Below are positions 1-7,350 of a DNA stretch of 46,313 nt, piece by piece. Numbering within the stretch: the first letter of the stretch is position 1; each line of letters begins with the position of its first letter. Source of the DNA: Flavobacteriaceae bacterium. Lineage in GTDB: Bacteria > Bacteroidota > Bacteroidia > Flavobacteriales > Flavobacteriaceae. The DNA lies in the NCBI GenBank assembly GCA_022428005.1, contig JAKMDI010000008.1:1-46313 (forward strand), in the 5' to 3' direction. The notes beneath the pieces are model-generated. The model saw nothing but the letters and a program-made list of their open reading frames with translations, ran no database searches and had not been told where the DNA came from. The translations under genes were made by a program, and so were the position numbers.

Positions 1-96
1 TTAATTGAATTTACATTTCAAGGAAGAAATACACCTAAATATTACGGAAGTATGGAAGAATATCTATTGGAAAATAAATTTATGTTTGAAGACTAG
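1..96 (+). CDS. C-terminal end of an unknown protein (partial)
   Basis: The window opens inside a reading frame (frame 1) that runs 31 codons to a TAG at 94-96; the start lies outside. The visible tail contains the motif GSMEEYLLENKF near its end. A very similar motif (GSMEDPVEDYILEKKL) occurs at the N-terminus of the next gene at 222, so the two are probably related pieces. No family is recognised. The reading frame is supported mainly by this shared motif. Base composition is AT-rich like the following 500 bases and unlike the metabolic genes further right. Confidence 0.5.
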   Translation, partial: LIEFTFQGRNTPKYYGSMEEYLLENKFMFED

Positions 97-114
97 TCTC
101 TCATAAAAATACAA

Positions 115-173
115 TGTGTTACAAAAGTGTTGGATTAGACTTTTTCTTAGATTAGATTTCAATATGTAACACA
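115..173. repeat. 9-bp inverted repeat, 41-base spacer
   Basis: TGTGTTACA at 115-123 is matched exactly by its reverse complement TGTAACACA at 165-173. The pair lies between the two related accessory genes. It could be a weak RNA hairpin or a spaced operator; no T-run follows it, so it is not a convincing terminator. Confidence 0.35.
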
Positions 174-221
174 ATTAATAATTTAGGTTTACTAATAATA
201 GAATTTTGAAAAAAAACAAAT

Positions 222-593
222 ATGTATTTTATAGGATTTAATGTCCCCAAAAATGGTTCAATGGAAGACCCCGTTGAAGATTATATTTTAGAGAAAAAAT
301 TAGATAATGATCGTGATCTGTGGGAAGATGAATGTTGGGGTTTTTACGATGAACTTGATTTAAAACTCTTTAATGAAGAAATTTTTTCTGATGTTGAAGA
401 AGACGGTATACAAACAAACATTAAATCAAATAACTCACACATATCAAAGTTCATAAAACTGTCAACATCTATACAATATGGTTTTATTTTTTTTGATCAA
501 AACTTTAACGTAATTAATAAAGATAAATTTCTTGACTTAACGAATAACAACCAAGATTTTACAATATCTATTTGTCAGTGTTCTCCTGAATAA
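222..593 (+). CDS. Small acidic protein of unknown function
   Basis: The 123-residue product is rich in Asp and Glu (for example the stretch around residues 17-60) with no signal peptide or membrane span, so it is probably cytoplasmic. I recognise no domain. Its first 30 residues (FxGxNxPKxGSME...YxLExK) resemble the C-terminal tail of the gene ending at 96. In the same frame just upstream, before a TGA at 207-209, the codons read LIIEF, which again resembles the neighbour (LIEF); the present ATG may therefore be a secondary start after loss of an upstream part. Small acidic tandem paralogues in AT-rich islands are sometimes immunity proteins, but nothing here proves that. Confidence 0.55.
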   Translation: MYFIGFNVPKNGSMEDPVEDYILEKKLDNDRDLWEDECWGFYDELDLKLFNEEIFSDVEEDGIQTNIKSNNSHISKFIKLSTSIQYGFIFFDQNFNVINKDKFLDLTNNNQDFTISICQCSPE

Positions 594-622
594 AAGTGAC
601 TAAAGGATTTTAGGTGTCAATT

Positions 623-653
623 CTTGAATATTTTTAATTACCTGTTATTCAAG
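623..653 (+). terminator. Possible hairpin after the acidic-protein gene
   Basis: CTTGAATA (623-630) pairs perfectly with TATTCAAG (646-653) across a 15-base loop, 30 bases after the stop at 593. The stem is AT-rich and the following bases (TAATTATAAAATT) are only mildly T-rich, so this is a weak terminator candidate. Confidence 0.3.
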
Positions 654-711
654 TAATTATAAAATTGTGGAAGGATTCGAACCAGTCAAAAAATAGGGTG
701 ATTTATAAAAA

Positions 712-740
712 CATAAACCCTTGATAATCAAGGGTTTATG
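712..740 (-). terminator. Intrinsic terminator of tRNA-Asp
   Basis: A perfect 14-bp inverted repeat (CATAAACCCTTGAT / ATCAAGGGTTTATG, one central base) lies five bases beyond the 3' end of the tRNA on the minus strand. It is immediately followed in that direction by TTTTTATAAAT. Stem plus T-run is the classic rho-independent layout. Confidence 0.85.
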
Positions 741-745
741 ATGGG

Positions 746-819
746 CGGTCTGGACGGGACTCGAACCCGCGACCCCATGCGTGACAGGCATGTATTCTAA
801 CCAACTGAACTACCAGACC
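746..819 (-). tRNA. tRNA-Asp (GTC anticodon)
   Basis: On the minus strand the gene starts GGTCTGG and ends CCAGACC plus discriminator G, a perfect 7-bp acceptor stem. The D arm has AGTTCAGTTGGTTAGAAT, the anticodon loop is CTGTCAC (anticodon GTC, Asp), and the T arm carries GGTTCGAGTCC. Length is 74 bases. The 3' CCA is not encoded (the genome reads CCC after the discriminator), so it must be added after transcription. It is flanked by a strong promoter and a strong terminator and is therefore a single-gene unit. Confidence 0.97.
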
Positions 820-835
820 TTAGTTATTGCGGATG

Positions 836-866
836 CAAATATACATTGCATTTTGATTTTGCCAAA
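836..866 (-). promoter_or_regulatory. Promoter of tRNA-Asp (Bacteroidota type)
   Basis: Read on the minus strand: TTTG (866-863), a 19-base spacer, then TATATTTG (843-836). This matches the Bacteroidota housekeeping consensus TTTG-N19-TAnnTTTG exactly. It predicts transcription starting near 830, about ten bases before the tRNA 5' end at 819. Confidence 0.85.
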
Positions 867-948
867 CAAATGCCTTTAAAAGAAATCTATGATTTTGTAG
901 AAAAAGAATTAAATGTCCTCAAAAAACAGCTTTTCAGGGAGTTAAAAA

Positions 949-2352
949 TCAACCCTTACTCTTGGGCTTTAATATAAAGAAATTCGCGATCGCAGCAAAT
1001 CCCAATGCAATCATCAGAAAGAGATCCGTTCTTAAAGAAAAAATCTGTTTTGGAAACCATCCCAAATTGGACAATATAAAAATAAAAAGTGCCAAAGCGG
1101 ATAAGACAATTATGGTCACTCCTTGAGGTCGCTTAGAGAAAATCCCCAACATGATCATAGGGCCCATCAGGGCTGTTCCAGAAAAACTCAATCGGGCCAA
1201 GAGCACCAATTCATCGGAACTCAATAATGAAAAAACCAGTGCCGACAATGCAAACAGCAAAATCACAGATCTGATAGGCCGCAGATTATCATCTTCTTTT
1301 AAACCCAAGAGGCCTTTGATCTCATTTCCCATGGCAAAAAGTTGAGAGTCGGAAGTTGACATAGCGGCGGCAAACAAGCCAATAATAATAAAGGCGGCAA
1401 TCAATTCATGTTGCTCTTCCAGCAGCACCGCACCCAAGAAATCGGCAGTGCTGGCATCGGCATAATAAATGGCCCCATACATTCCGATGATGATGGTGGG
1501 AAGGATGACCAACATGGCAAAAAAACCAACAGATGTCGCCATTTTTTTTAATGCATTATAATTTTTCATGATCACCAAGCGGGTGGACAACTGGGGTTGG
1601 GTAACCGGTATCATCAAAATGGCCAAAGCTGAGGCGATTAAAAATTGTGGACTCAGAAGTCCCTTTGGTCCCGGTGTGGACAGTAAATCTCGGTTCACTG
1701 TTGCTGCCTTCTCAAAAAGAGTTTCCCAACCTCCAACTTGATTCAAACAGTTAAAGGCCACAATCCATACCACAATCAACAACAGTGTGCCTTGAAGAGC
1801 ATCGGCATAAATAATGGCTTTGAGCCCTCCCAATTCTGAATAAACCAACATGATTAATACAATACCAATAGACCATCCCCAGACGGGAATAAAGTCCGGA
1901 AAAGCAGACACTAAAAATATGGCCACACCCCTGATTTGAATAGCAATATAGGGAATCAAAAACAAGAAAACTGCGGTGAAATAGAGGTAACCAGCCGTTT
2001 TGTTTTGATAACATTTCTGCAACAGTGCGGACATCCCCTGATAAGTTGATTGACCCACCCTCTTTCTCAAGTAAAAGCCAAACCACAGAATCAAAAACAC
2101 CATGATGGCATCGGAAAAAGTAAGAAAAATCCAAGCGCCAACTCCATTCGACCTCGAAAAATCGGGCATCCCCAGTAGGGTAAATGTGCTGAACAAGGTG
2201 GCAGCAAACGTCATCAATCCTATGACCACACCAATCTTTGTTCCCCCCAACATAAAATCTGAAGAAGTCTTTATTTGTTTTTTTGTCCTCCACGAGAAGA
2301 ACATCAAAATACCAATGTAAACTGCGCCAATAATTAAAAGGTAAGTCAACAT
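949..2352 (-). CDS. Sodium:solute symporter (SSS family)
   Basis: The 467-residue protein is hydrophobic throughout, with about 12-13 membrane spans beginning at residue 3, as expected for the SSS family (Na+-coupled uptake of sugars, organic acids or vitamins). The family hallmark AAAMSTSDSQL near residue 330 corresponds to the Na+-binding region. It is the last gene of a six-gene operon devoted to sugar metabolism, so it probably imports the sugar or uronate used by the enzymes upstream. One base separates it from the small membrane protein at 2354, a usual partner of this class of symporter. The substrate cannot be read from the sequence. Confidence 0.9.
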   Translation of the reverse strand: MLTYLLIIGAVYIGILMFFSWRTKKQIKTSSDFMLGGTKIGVVIGLMTFAATLFSTFTLLGMPDFSRSNGVGAWIFLTFSDAIMVFLILWFGFYLRKRVGQSTYQGMSALLQKCYQNKTAGYLYFTAVFLFLIPYIAIQIRGVAIFLVSAFPDFIPVWGWSIGIVLIMLVYSELGGLKAIIYADALQGTLLLIVVWIVAFNCLNQVGGWETLFEKAATVNRDLLSTPGPKGLLSPQFLIASALAILMIPVTQPQLSTRLVIMKNYNALKKMATSVGFFAMLVILPTIIIGMYGAIYYADASTADFLGAVLLEEQHELIAAFIIIGLFAAAMSTSDSQLFAMGNEIKGLLGLKEDDNLRPIRSVILLFALSALVFSLLSSDELVLLARLSFSGTALMGPMIMLGIFSKRPQGVTIIVLSALALFIFILSNLGWFPKQIFSLRTDLFLMIALGFAAIANFFILKPKSKG

Positions 2353-2353
2353 A

Positions 2354-2581
2354 TTATTTTTCTTTTAATTCATCTGATTTGAGTCGAGAAAAAACATAAC
2401 CGCCTAATGCGGTTAACAACACAATCAATAGGCTTATTAAAATGCCAAACCAAAGGGTAAAAGGCATACCCAAAAAATAGGGAGCATTTGTTTTTCCCTC
2501 CAAAACCCAGGGAGAAAACTGAACAATAGAGCAAATAAAAACTGTAATAACGATAGCTCTCCAAGCGCTTTTATAATTCAT
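2354..2581 (-). CDS. Small membrane protein, symporter partner (DUF3311-like)
   Basis: The 75-residue product has two predicted membrane spans, around residues 8-28 and 40-66, separated by a loop ending in FLGMPFTLWFG. This layout (two helices with a G-MPF-xxW motif) resembles the DUF3311 family, which is typically encoded next to SSS symporters. It sits two bases after the SDR gene and one base before the symporter, implying coupled translation. Its role is unproven; assembly or modulation of the symporter is an inference from neighbourhood. Confidence 0.7.
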   Translation of the reverse strand: MNYKSAWRAIVITVFICSIVQFSPWVLEGKTNAPYFLGMPFTLWFGILISLLIVLLTALGGYVFSRLKSDELKEK

Positions 2582-2583
2582 AA

Positions 2584-3354
2584 TTAAAGGGTTTTAATGG
2601 TCATCCCACCGTCGATATTAATGGTTTGACCGGTAGCATAAGGAATCATTCCCTCTGCTAAAGCTACGACTGTTTTACCAATGTCCTCCGGGTATCCCCA
2701 TCGCTTTTGTAAGGTGAGTCCTTCGGCAATCAGTTTATCGTATTTTTCTATCACTCCTGCGGTCATGTCCGTTTTGATCAAGCCAGGTTGAATTTCATAA
2801 ACGGGGATGTTAAATTCTCCCAATCGCGCAGCCCACAGCTTTGTCGTCATGTTCATCCCTGCTTTTGAAATACAATAATCCCCTCTGTTAACAGAAGCCA
2901 CGGAGGCTGAAACAGAAGAAACGTTGATGATGGAAAAATCATCTTCTTGTTTATTTTTCTTTTGGTCGATCATCCAATTGGCGGCGAGCTGGGTCAAAAA
3001 ATAGGGCCCTTTTAGGTTGATTCCTATCAACCAATCAAAACTATCTTCCTCTGCTTCGAGTATATCTTTCCGCTCTTTTGGTGCAACTCCTGCGTTGTTG
3101 ACCAGAAGGTTCAGTTGGTTCCATTTGGACTTTATATCATCGATCATTTTTTGTCGGTCGTCTCCATTACCAATATCTCCCTGACAATAGATTACTTCGC
3201 CCCCATTGCTTTTGAGCTCCTCAAGGGTTGACGCCACCAAGTTGGCAGGTCTAACACCATTGATGGCAACGCGATACCCCTTTTCCAAGAGTGCTTGAGC
3301 AATCCCCAGGCCAATACCACGGGAGCCCCCCGTTATTAGTGCTACAGGTTTCAT
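2584..3354 (-). CDS. SDR-family oxidoreductase (FabG-like)
   Basis: This 256-residue classical short-chain dehydrogenase has the cofactor motif TGGSRGIG (residues 8-15), the structural motif NNAG near 88, a catalytic Ser in NVSSVSAS, the YxxxK pair in DYCISKAG around residue 160, and the C-terminal IDGG. Annotation pipelines usually label this subgroup 3-ketoacyl-ACP reductase, but its operon (glycosidase, isomerase, Gfo/Idh oxidoreductase, symporter) points to a sugar or keto-sugar substrate. Its ATG overlaps the stop of the upstream gene by one base (TAATG), so translation is probably coupled. Cytoplasmic; NAD(P)H preference not determined. Confidence 0.9.
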   Translation of the reverse strand: MKPVALITGGSRGIGLGIAQALLEKGYRVAINGVRPANLVASTLEELKSNGGEVIYCQGDIGNGDDRQKMIDDIKSKWNQLNLLVNNAGVAPKERKDILEAEEDSFDWLIGINLKGPYFLTQLAANWMIDQKKNKQEDDFSIINVSSVSASVASVNRGDYCISKAGMNMTTKLWAARLGEFNIPVYEIQPGLIKTDMTAGVIEKYDKLIAEGLTLQKRWGYPEDIGKTVVALAEGMIPYATGQTINIDGGMTIKTL

Positions 3355-4499
3355 TATAATTTAGGGATGTTAATCCAGGCTTTTTTCTCCCAACTTTCGA
3401 TGCCCAACTCGGCCAGCTGGACTCCTTTTGCACCCTCCATCATGTTCCAAGGAAAAGGCGTGTCCAATACCACGTGTTTGAGGAAGAGTTCCCATTGTGC
3501 CTTAAAGGCATTATCAAAATCTTCCTGCTCAGGAACTTTGGTCCATCCTGCTTTAAAATCGATGGGGTTGGGTATGTCTGGATTCCAAACAGGCTTTGGA
3601 GTATTCCCGTAATGTTGGGTCCAGCAATCTCTCAAACCAGCTACGGCAGACCCCTTGGTTCCATCGACATGAAGGGTAAGCAAGTCGTCTCTTCTCACCC
3701 GAGTAGTCCAAGAAGAATTGAACTGGGCGATGACCCCTCCCTCCAATTCAAAAATAGCGTATGCGGCATCATCGGCAGTACATTTATAGGGCTGTCCATT
3801 TTCATCGATGCGTTCTGGAATATGGGTAGCTCCCATACAGAAAACACCTTTTACCGAGCCAAAAATATTGTCCAAAACATACCTCCAGTGGCAAAGCATA
3901 TCAACGATAATCCCTCCATCGTCCTCTTTTCGGTAATTCCAGCTGGGTCGTTGCGCTGGTACCGTATGCCCTTCAAAAACCCAATAGCCAAACTCTCCCC
4001 TCACGGACAAAATTTCCCCAAAAAAATCATTGGCGATCAATCGCTTTAACTTCATCATTCCAGGAAGCCAAAGTTTGTCCTGCACTACCCCGTGTTTTAC
4101 CCCTGCTTTTTCACATACGCTGTACAAATCCAATGCGATTTCTGTAGAAGTTGCTACCGGTTTCTCACAGTAGATATGTTTTCCCGCTGCTACAGCCTTG
4201 TGGATGGCATCGGCTCTTCTTCCTGTGGTTTGTGCATCAAAATAGATCTGATAGTGATCTTGGTTTAAAACAGCGTCCAAGTCTGTGGTCCAGTTTTTCA
4301 CTTGGGTTCGTTCTGCCAAGTTTTTTAGCTTATTCTCATTTCTCCCCACCAGCACCAAATCGGGCATTATCACTTCATTATCACTTATTTTAACACCACC
4401 TTGGGCTACAATGGCCGCCAAGGAGCGAATGAGGTGTTGGTTGGTACCCATTCTACCGGTCACCCCATTCATTATAATTCCAATCTTATGTATTTTCAT
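3354..4499 (-). CDS. Gfo/Idh/MocA-family NAD(P)-dependent oxidoreductase
   Basis: The 381-residue protein has an N-terminal Rossmann fold with an altered glycine motif (MNGVTGRMG, residues 11-19), the family signature EKPVA near residue 113, and a C-terminal alpha/beta substrate domain. Members oxidise or reduce sugar carbons, often C2 or C3. An unusually long insert follows the first strand (residues 20-50) compared with minimal family members. It lies nine bases after the TIM-barrel isomerase gene and overlaps the SDR gene. Gfo/Idh plus TIM-barrel partner is the pairing seen in oxidation-dependent sugar and glycoside pathways, which makes a keto-sugar intermediate plausible here. Confidence 0.9.
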   Translation of the reverse strand: MKIHKIGIIMNGVTGRMGTNQHLIRSLAAIVAQGGVKISDNEVIMPDLVLVGRNENKLKNLAERTQVKNWTTDLDAVLNQDHYQIYFDAQTTGRRADAIHKAVAAGKHIYCEKPVATSTEIALDLYSVCEKAGVKHGVVQDKLWLPGMMKLKRLIANDFFGEILSVRGEFGYWVFEGHTVPAQRPSWNYRKEDDGGIIVDMLCHWRYVLDNIFGSVKGVFCMGATHIPERIDENGQPYKCTADDAAYAIFELEGGVIAQFNSSWTTRVRRDDLLTLHVDGTKGSAVAGLRDCWTQHYGNTPKPVWNPDIPNPIDFKAGWTKVPEQEDFDNAFKAQWELFLKHVVLDTPFPWNMMEGAKGVQLAELGIESWEKKAWINIPKL

Positions 4500-4508
4500 T
4501 TGTTATTT

Positions 4509-5336
4509 TTAAATGTAGTTCAAATATGCTTTTTTAATATCTTCCAAATATAGCTTTTGGTCCTGAGCCCACAAACGTTCTGAAAAAACTTCTACCTCAT
4601 TGTAGCCGTCAAAACCTGCTTTCTCAACCCATTCTCTGATCTGTTTTACTGGAATGCAGCCTTCGCCCATTAGGCCTCTGTCGGTTAAAAAATCGGTTGT
4701 TGGCACCCGCCAATCGCAAACATGAAAAGCAAAGATATTGTCTGATTTTCCACATCGGGAGATTTCTTTTTCCAACTGATCGTCCCACCAAAGGTGGTAG
4801 ACATCAATGGCAACACCTACCCATGGCGAGTCAATTTCCTCGCACAGATCGTTGGCTTGTCCAAGAGAAGATATAGCAGACTTATCCCCTGCATACATGG
4901 GGTGTAATGGTTCTATTGAAAGCTTTACGCCCAATCGTTCTGCTTGCGGAAGCAATGCTATAATACCTTCTTTTATTTGTTGACGGGACACTTTTAAAGA
5001 CTGATTCGGATCTGCGCCACAAACCAAAACTACCTGTGGAGCTCCCAGTGCAGCAGCCTGTTCCATGGCTAAACGATTGTCCTCCAATGCCAGTGCTCTT
5101 TGCTTGTCATCAACGGAAGGAAAAAAACCGCCACGAACCAGAGCCACCACTTCCATTTCGTTCTTGATCAATAGCTCTTTAATTTCAGACAAGTCTTGTC
5201 CTTCAAGTAAATGTCTCCAAATTGAAATGGCACTGATTCCTGCTGCAGCATATTGGGTGATGCATTCCTCTATGGTCCAAGGTTTATTGGTTTGGGTATG
5301 AACACAAAGCTTAGAATAATTTGTTAATGACCTCAT
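4509..5336 (-). CDS. Sugar phosphate isomerase/epimerase-like TIM barrel
   Basis: The 275-residue protein belongs to the xylose-isomerase-like TIM-barrel superfamily (AP_endonuc_2 fold). The four expected metal-site regions are visible in order: Glu in SIEPLHP, Asp in AIDVYHLWWD, His in FAFHVCDW and Glu in YNEVEVFSE near the C-terminus, consistent with a divalent-metal isomerase, epimerase or lyase. There is no signal peptide, so it is cytoplasmic. It is second in the operon, ten bases after the GH88-like gene. The true substrate is unknown; the phosphate in the family name is a convention, not evidence. Confidence 0.85.
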   Translation of the reverse strand: MRSLTNYSKLCVHTQTNKPWTIEECITQYAAAGISAISIWRHLLEGQDLSEIKELLIKNEMEVVALVRGGFFPSVDDKQRALALEDNRLAMEQAAALGAPQVVLVCGADPNQSLKVSRQQIKEGIIALLPQAERLGVKLSIEPLHPMYAGDKSAISSLGQANDLCEEIDSPWVGVAIDVYHLWWDDQLEKEISRCGKSDNIFAFHVCDWRVPTTDFLTDRGLMGEGCIPVKQIREWVEKAGFDGYNEVEVFSERLWAQDQKLYLEDIKKAYLNYI

Positions 5337-5346
5337 CTGAAGTTAA

Positions 5347-6729
5347 TTATTTAACGCAATTTGTAAACTGGTAATAGGGTTCTCCTGCTATCATTTTTTG
5401 AACATACAGCGCCAATTCTCTGAAGTGATAGTCCCCCCACATACAAGATTCACCATTGGCAATTTTACTTCCTTCGGGAATGTGGTCCCATCCATTGGGT
5501 TGGTGGTAAATGGTGTGCAACAATAACCCCTGGTGATTTGCATCGGTGCTGAGATAAGGTTCTTGTAAGAGTGAATTAAAAACAGTTAATCCTGCTTGCC
5601 AATATTTATCTCCGGCGTCTTTCTGACCTTTTTTTCTGAGGTAATTTCCAAGTCTCAGCAGCCCTTGAGCTCCTATGGCAGCAGCGGAACTGTCCACGGG
5701 TTCCCAGTCATTATAGGGATCTGCAGGGCGATCGAGATAATCCCCTAATTTGTGGAGGTTAGGCGCTCCCGTATCCCAATAGGTTACCCCGCAGCTGGGC
5801 GTGTGTTCGATGTAAAAATCACAAGTAGCTTTGGCGCCTTTGAGCATCATTTCCTCGATTTTATCAAAGCCTCCAAGCGCAGTCAATTCGTCATTATTCA
5901 CCAATTCTAAGGCTTCTAATTCCTCTGCAAAACCGAGCATGCCCCAAGCCAGTCCTCGGGTCCAAGTAGAAAATCCTGTGTAACCCTGTTGGGCATTTGG
6001 ACATCGGAATTGTCCGTCATTGGTGTTGAAAATAGTCTCGTGGGCTGTTCTTCCCCAAATATCATAATGGTCTCTGCCCTCACCATAATAGATTGAATAT
6101 TTGGCTGTTGCTTCAATGTGCTGCAGCGCGCGTTCTAACAATGAAATTTTTCGGTCTCCCTCACCGTGAAGGGAATGACCCATCAAGTGACTGGCCACCA
6201 AAATCCTACAAGAACGGATGGTATCAACAAATAAGGAATGGGGACCATTGAAAGAGCAAATAAAACCGCCTTCGGGGAGATGAGTCCATCGCGAAGCTTG
6301 AACAGCTCCAGATATTTTAATGGCCAAGGAATAAAAATGAGCCTCCCATTCATTGTGTGGAATTTTTCCTTCGTGCATCAATCGCAATAAATTTCCGTAA
6401 GTACTCAAGTTGTTGAACCCATGATCGTGCACTCCGGTATGACTGACGTGGGTTGCCATTTTGTCCAGCACCTGTCTCTTCGCCAAATCAATAAATTGGT
6501 TGTCGTCAACTGCGTCGAACTGCAAAACAGCAGACCCAAACTGAAATCCATGGGTCCATTCAGTCCAGCCACGGGTAGCATATTTTCCATTTACGGTAAA
6601 CACAGGAGCCCCTTGGGTCTCGTCGTATTCTGAGGCTATTCTGTTGATTTTTTCTCCAGAAAGCGTCCAGAGTTGGTTTATTTTTTCTTTTAAGTCCTCT
6701 ATTTTGAGATTATTGTTGATCTGAATCAT
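5347..6729 (-). CDS. GH88-like unsaturated glucuronyl hydrolase
   Basis: The 460-residue protein looks like an (alpha/alpha)6-barrel glycosidase of family GH88. Matching features are HDHGF (about residues 101-105, carrying one expected catalytic Asp), SLFVDTIRS (second Asp, near 169), the block TNDGQFRCPNAQQGY...TWTRGLAW, DSSAAAI, and the C-terminal GLLLHTIYH ... WGDYHFRELAL. GH88 enzymes hydrate and release 4,5-unsaturated uronic acids left by polysaccharide lyases. There is no signal peptide, so it acts on imported oligosaccharides. It is the first gene of the operon ending at 949. No TAnnTTTG element was found in the 200 bases upstream. Confidence 0.8.
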   Translation of the reverse strand: MIQINNNLKIEDLKEKINQLWTLSGEKINRIASEYDETQGAPVFTVNGKYATRGWTEWTHGFQFGSAVLQFDAVDDNQFIDLAKRQVLDKMATHVSHTGVHDHGFNNLSTYGNLLRLMHEGKIPHNEWEAHFYSLAIKISGAVQASRWTHLPEGGFICSFNGPHSLFVDTIRSCRILVASHLMGHSLHGEGDRKISLLERALQHIEATAKYSIYYGEGRDHYDIWGRTAHETIFNTNDGQFRCPNAQQGYTGFSTWTRGLAWGMLGFAEELEALELVNNDELTALGGFDKIEEMMLKGAKATCDFYIEHTPSCGVTYWDTGAPNLHKLGDYLDRPADPYNDWEPVDSSAAAIGAQGLLRLGNYLRKKGQKDAGDKYWQAGLTVFNSLLQEPYLSTDANHQGLLLHTIYHQPNGWDHIPEGSKIANGESCMWGDYHFRELALYVQKMIAGEPYYQFTNCVK

Positions 6730-6901
6730 GGATGATCGTTAACGAATTTATTGGTTATTAAATAGCATATTATTTCCTTGAAATGGTGGCAACCAAAGAA
6801 AATGAAAAAATAGATTGTTTCAAAAGGATAACTCAAGATATTTGAGAAAAACCTTATCTAAATAAAGAAGATGAAAAGGGTATTGAATGCAGGAGCATAC
6901 A

Positions 6902-6927
6902 ACAAAAAATAACGTGTAATGCTTACA
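6902..6927 (-). terminator. Weak terminator after trxA
   Basis: Directly after the trxA stop, minus strand reads TGTAA-GCA-TTACA (6927-6915), then CG and a T-rich run (TTATTTTTTG, 6912-6903). The 5-bp stem is AT-rich, so the call is tentative. The rest of 6730-6901 shows no gene. Confidence 0.35.
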
Positions 6928-6929
6928 GA

Positions 6930-7247
6930 TTAGAGTACGGCATCCAAGGCATCGGCATAGGCCTTTTTTGGTGCCACACCGACTTGTCTACCCACCAACT
7001 CGCCTTTATCGAAGAGCAATACTGTAGGAATATTTCTAACTCCATATTTTGCGGCAAATTCTTGATGCTGATCTACATCGAGTTTACCAACAACAGCTTT
7101 ACCTTCATAATCTTGACTGATTTCATCGATGATGGGTCCTACCATCCTACAAGGTCCACACCATGCCGCCCAAAAGTCAACAATGACAGGTTTGTCTGCG
7201 TTTAATACCAGTTCTTCAAAATTTGTGTCGGTAATCTCTAAAGCCAT
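6930..7247 (-). CDS. trxA: Thioredoxin
   Basis: The 105-residue protein has the canonical active site WCGPC (Cys30 and Cys33), the buried Asp in VDFWA (Asp24) and the cis-proline segment RNIPT. Length and motif match classical cytoplasmic thioredoxin, which reduces protein disulfides using thioredoxin reductase. It follows dnaE on the same strand with a 103-base gap that contains its own -7 element, so it is probably transcribed separately. Confidence 0.97.
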   Translation of the reverse strand: MALEITDTNFEELVLNADKPVIVDFWAAWCGPCRMVGPIIDEISQDYEGKAVVGKLDVDQHQEFAAKYGVRNIPTVLLFDKGELVGRQVGVAPKKAYADALDAVL

Positions 7248-7267
7248 TTCTATATATTTTATTCAGC

Positions 7268-7275
7268 CAAAATTA
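7268..7275 (-). promoter_or_regulatory. trxA: -7 element of trxA
   Basis: Minus strand reads TAATTTTG, a match to TAnnTTTG, placing the transcription start about 15 bases before the trxA ATG at 7247. No clear -33 TTG was found at the usual spacing. Confidence 0.45.
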
Positions 7276-7350
7276 ATCATTTTAGAAAACGTAGGGTCTT
7301 CTGATCGGATTAAATTTACTTATCTGATTATTTTCAAATTCTATGGACAA

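Noticed and set aside
1751-2293. A 180-codon open frame on the minus strand inside the symporter gene
   Set aside because: It runs in another frame of a well-supported membrane protein gene, and its translation is rich in Cys, Trp and His with no domain logic.
3474-4049. A 191-codon frame antisense to the Gfo/Idh oxidoreductase gene
   Set aside because: Its codons mirror the opposite strand of a conserved enzyme; no motif, promoter or neighbour supports it.
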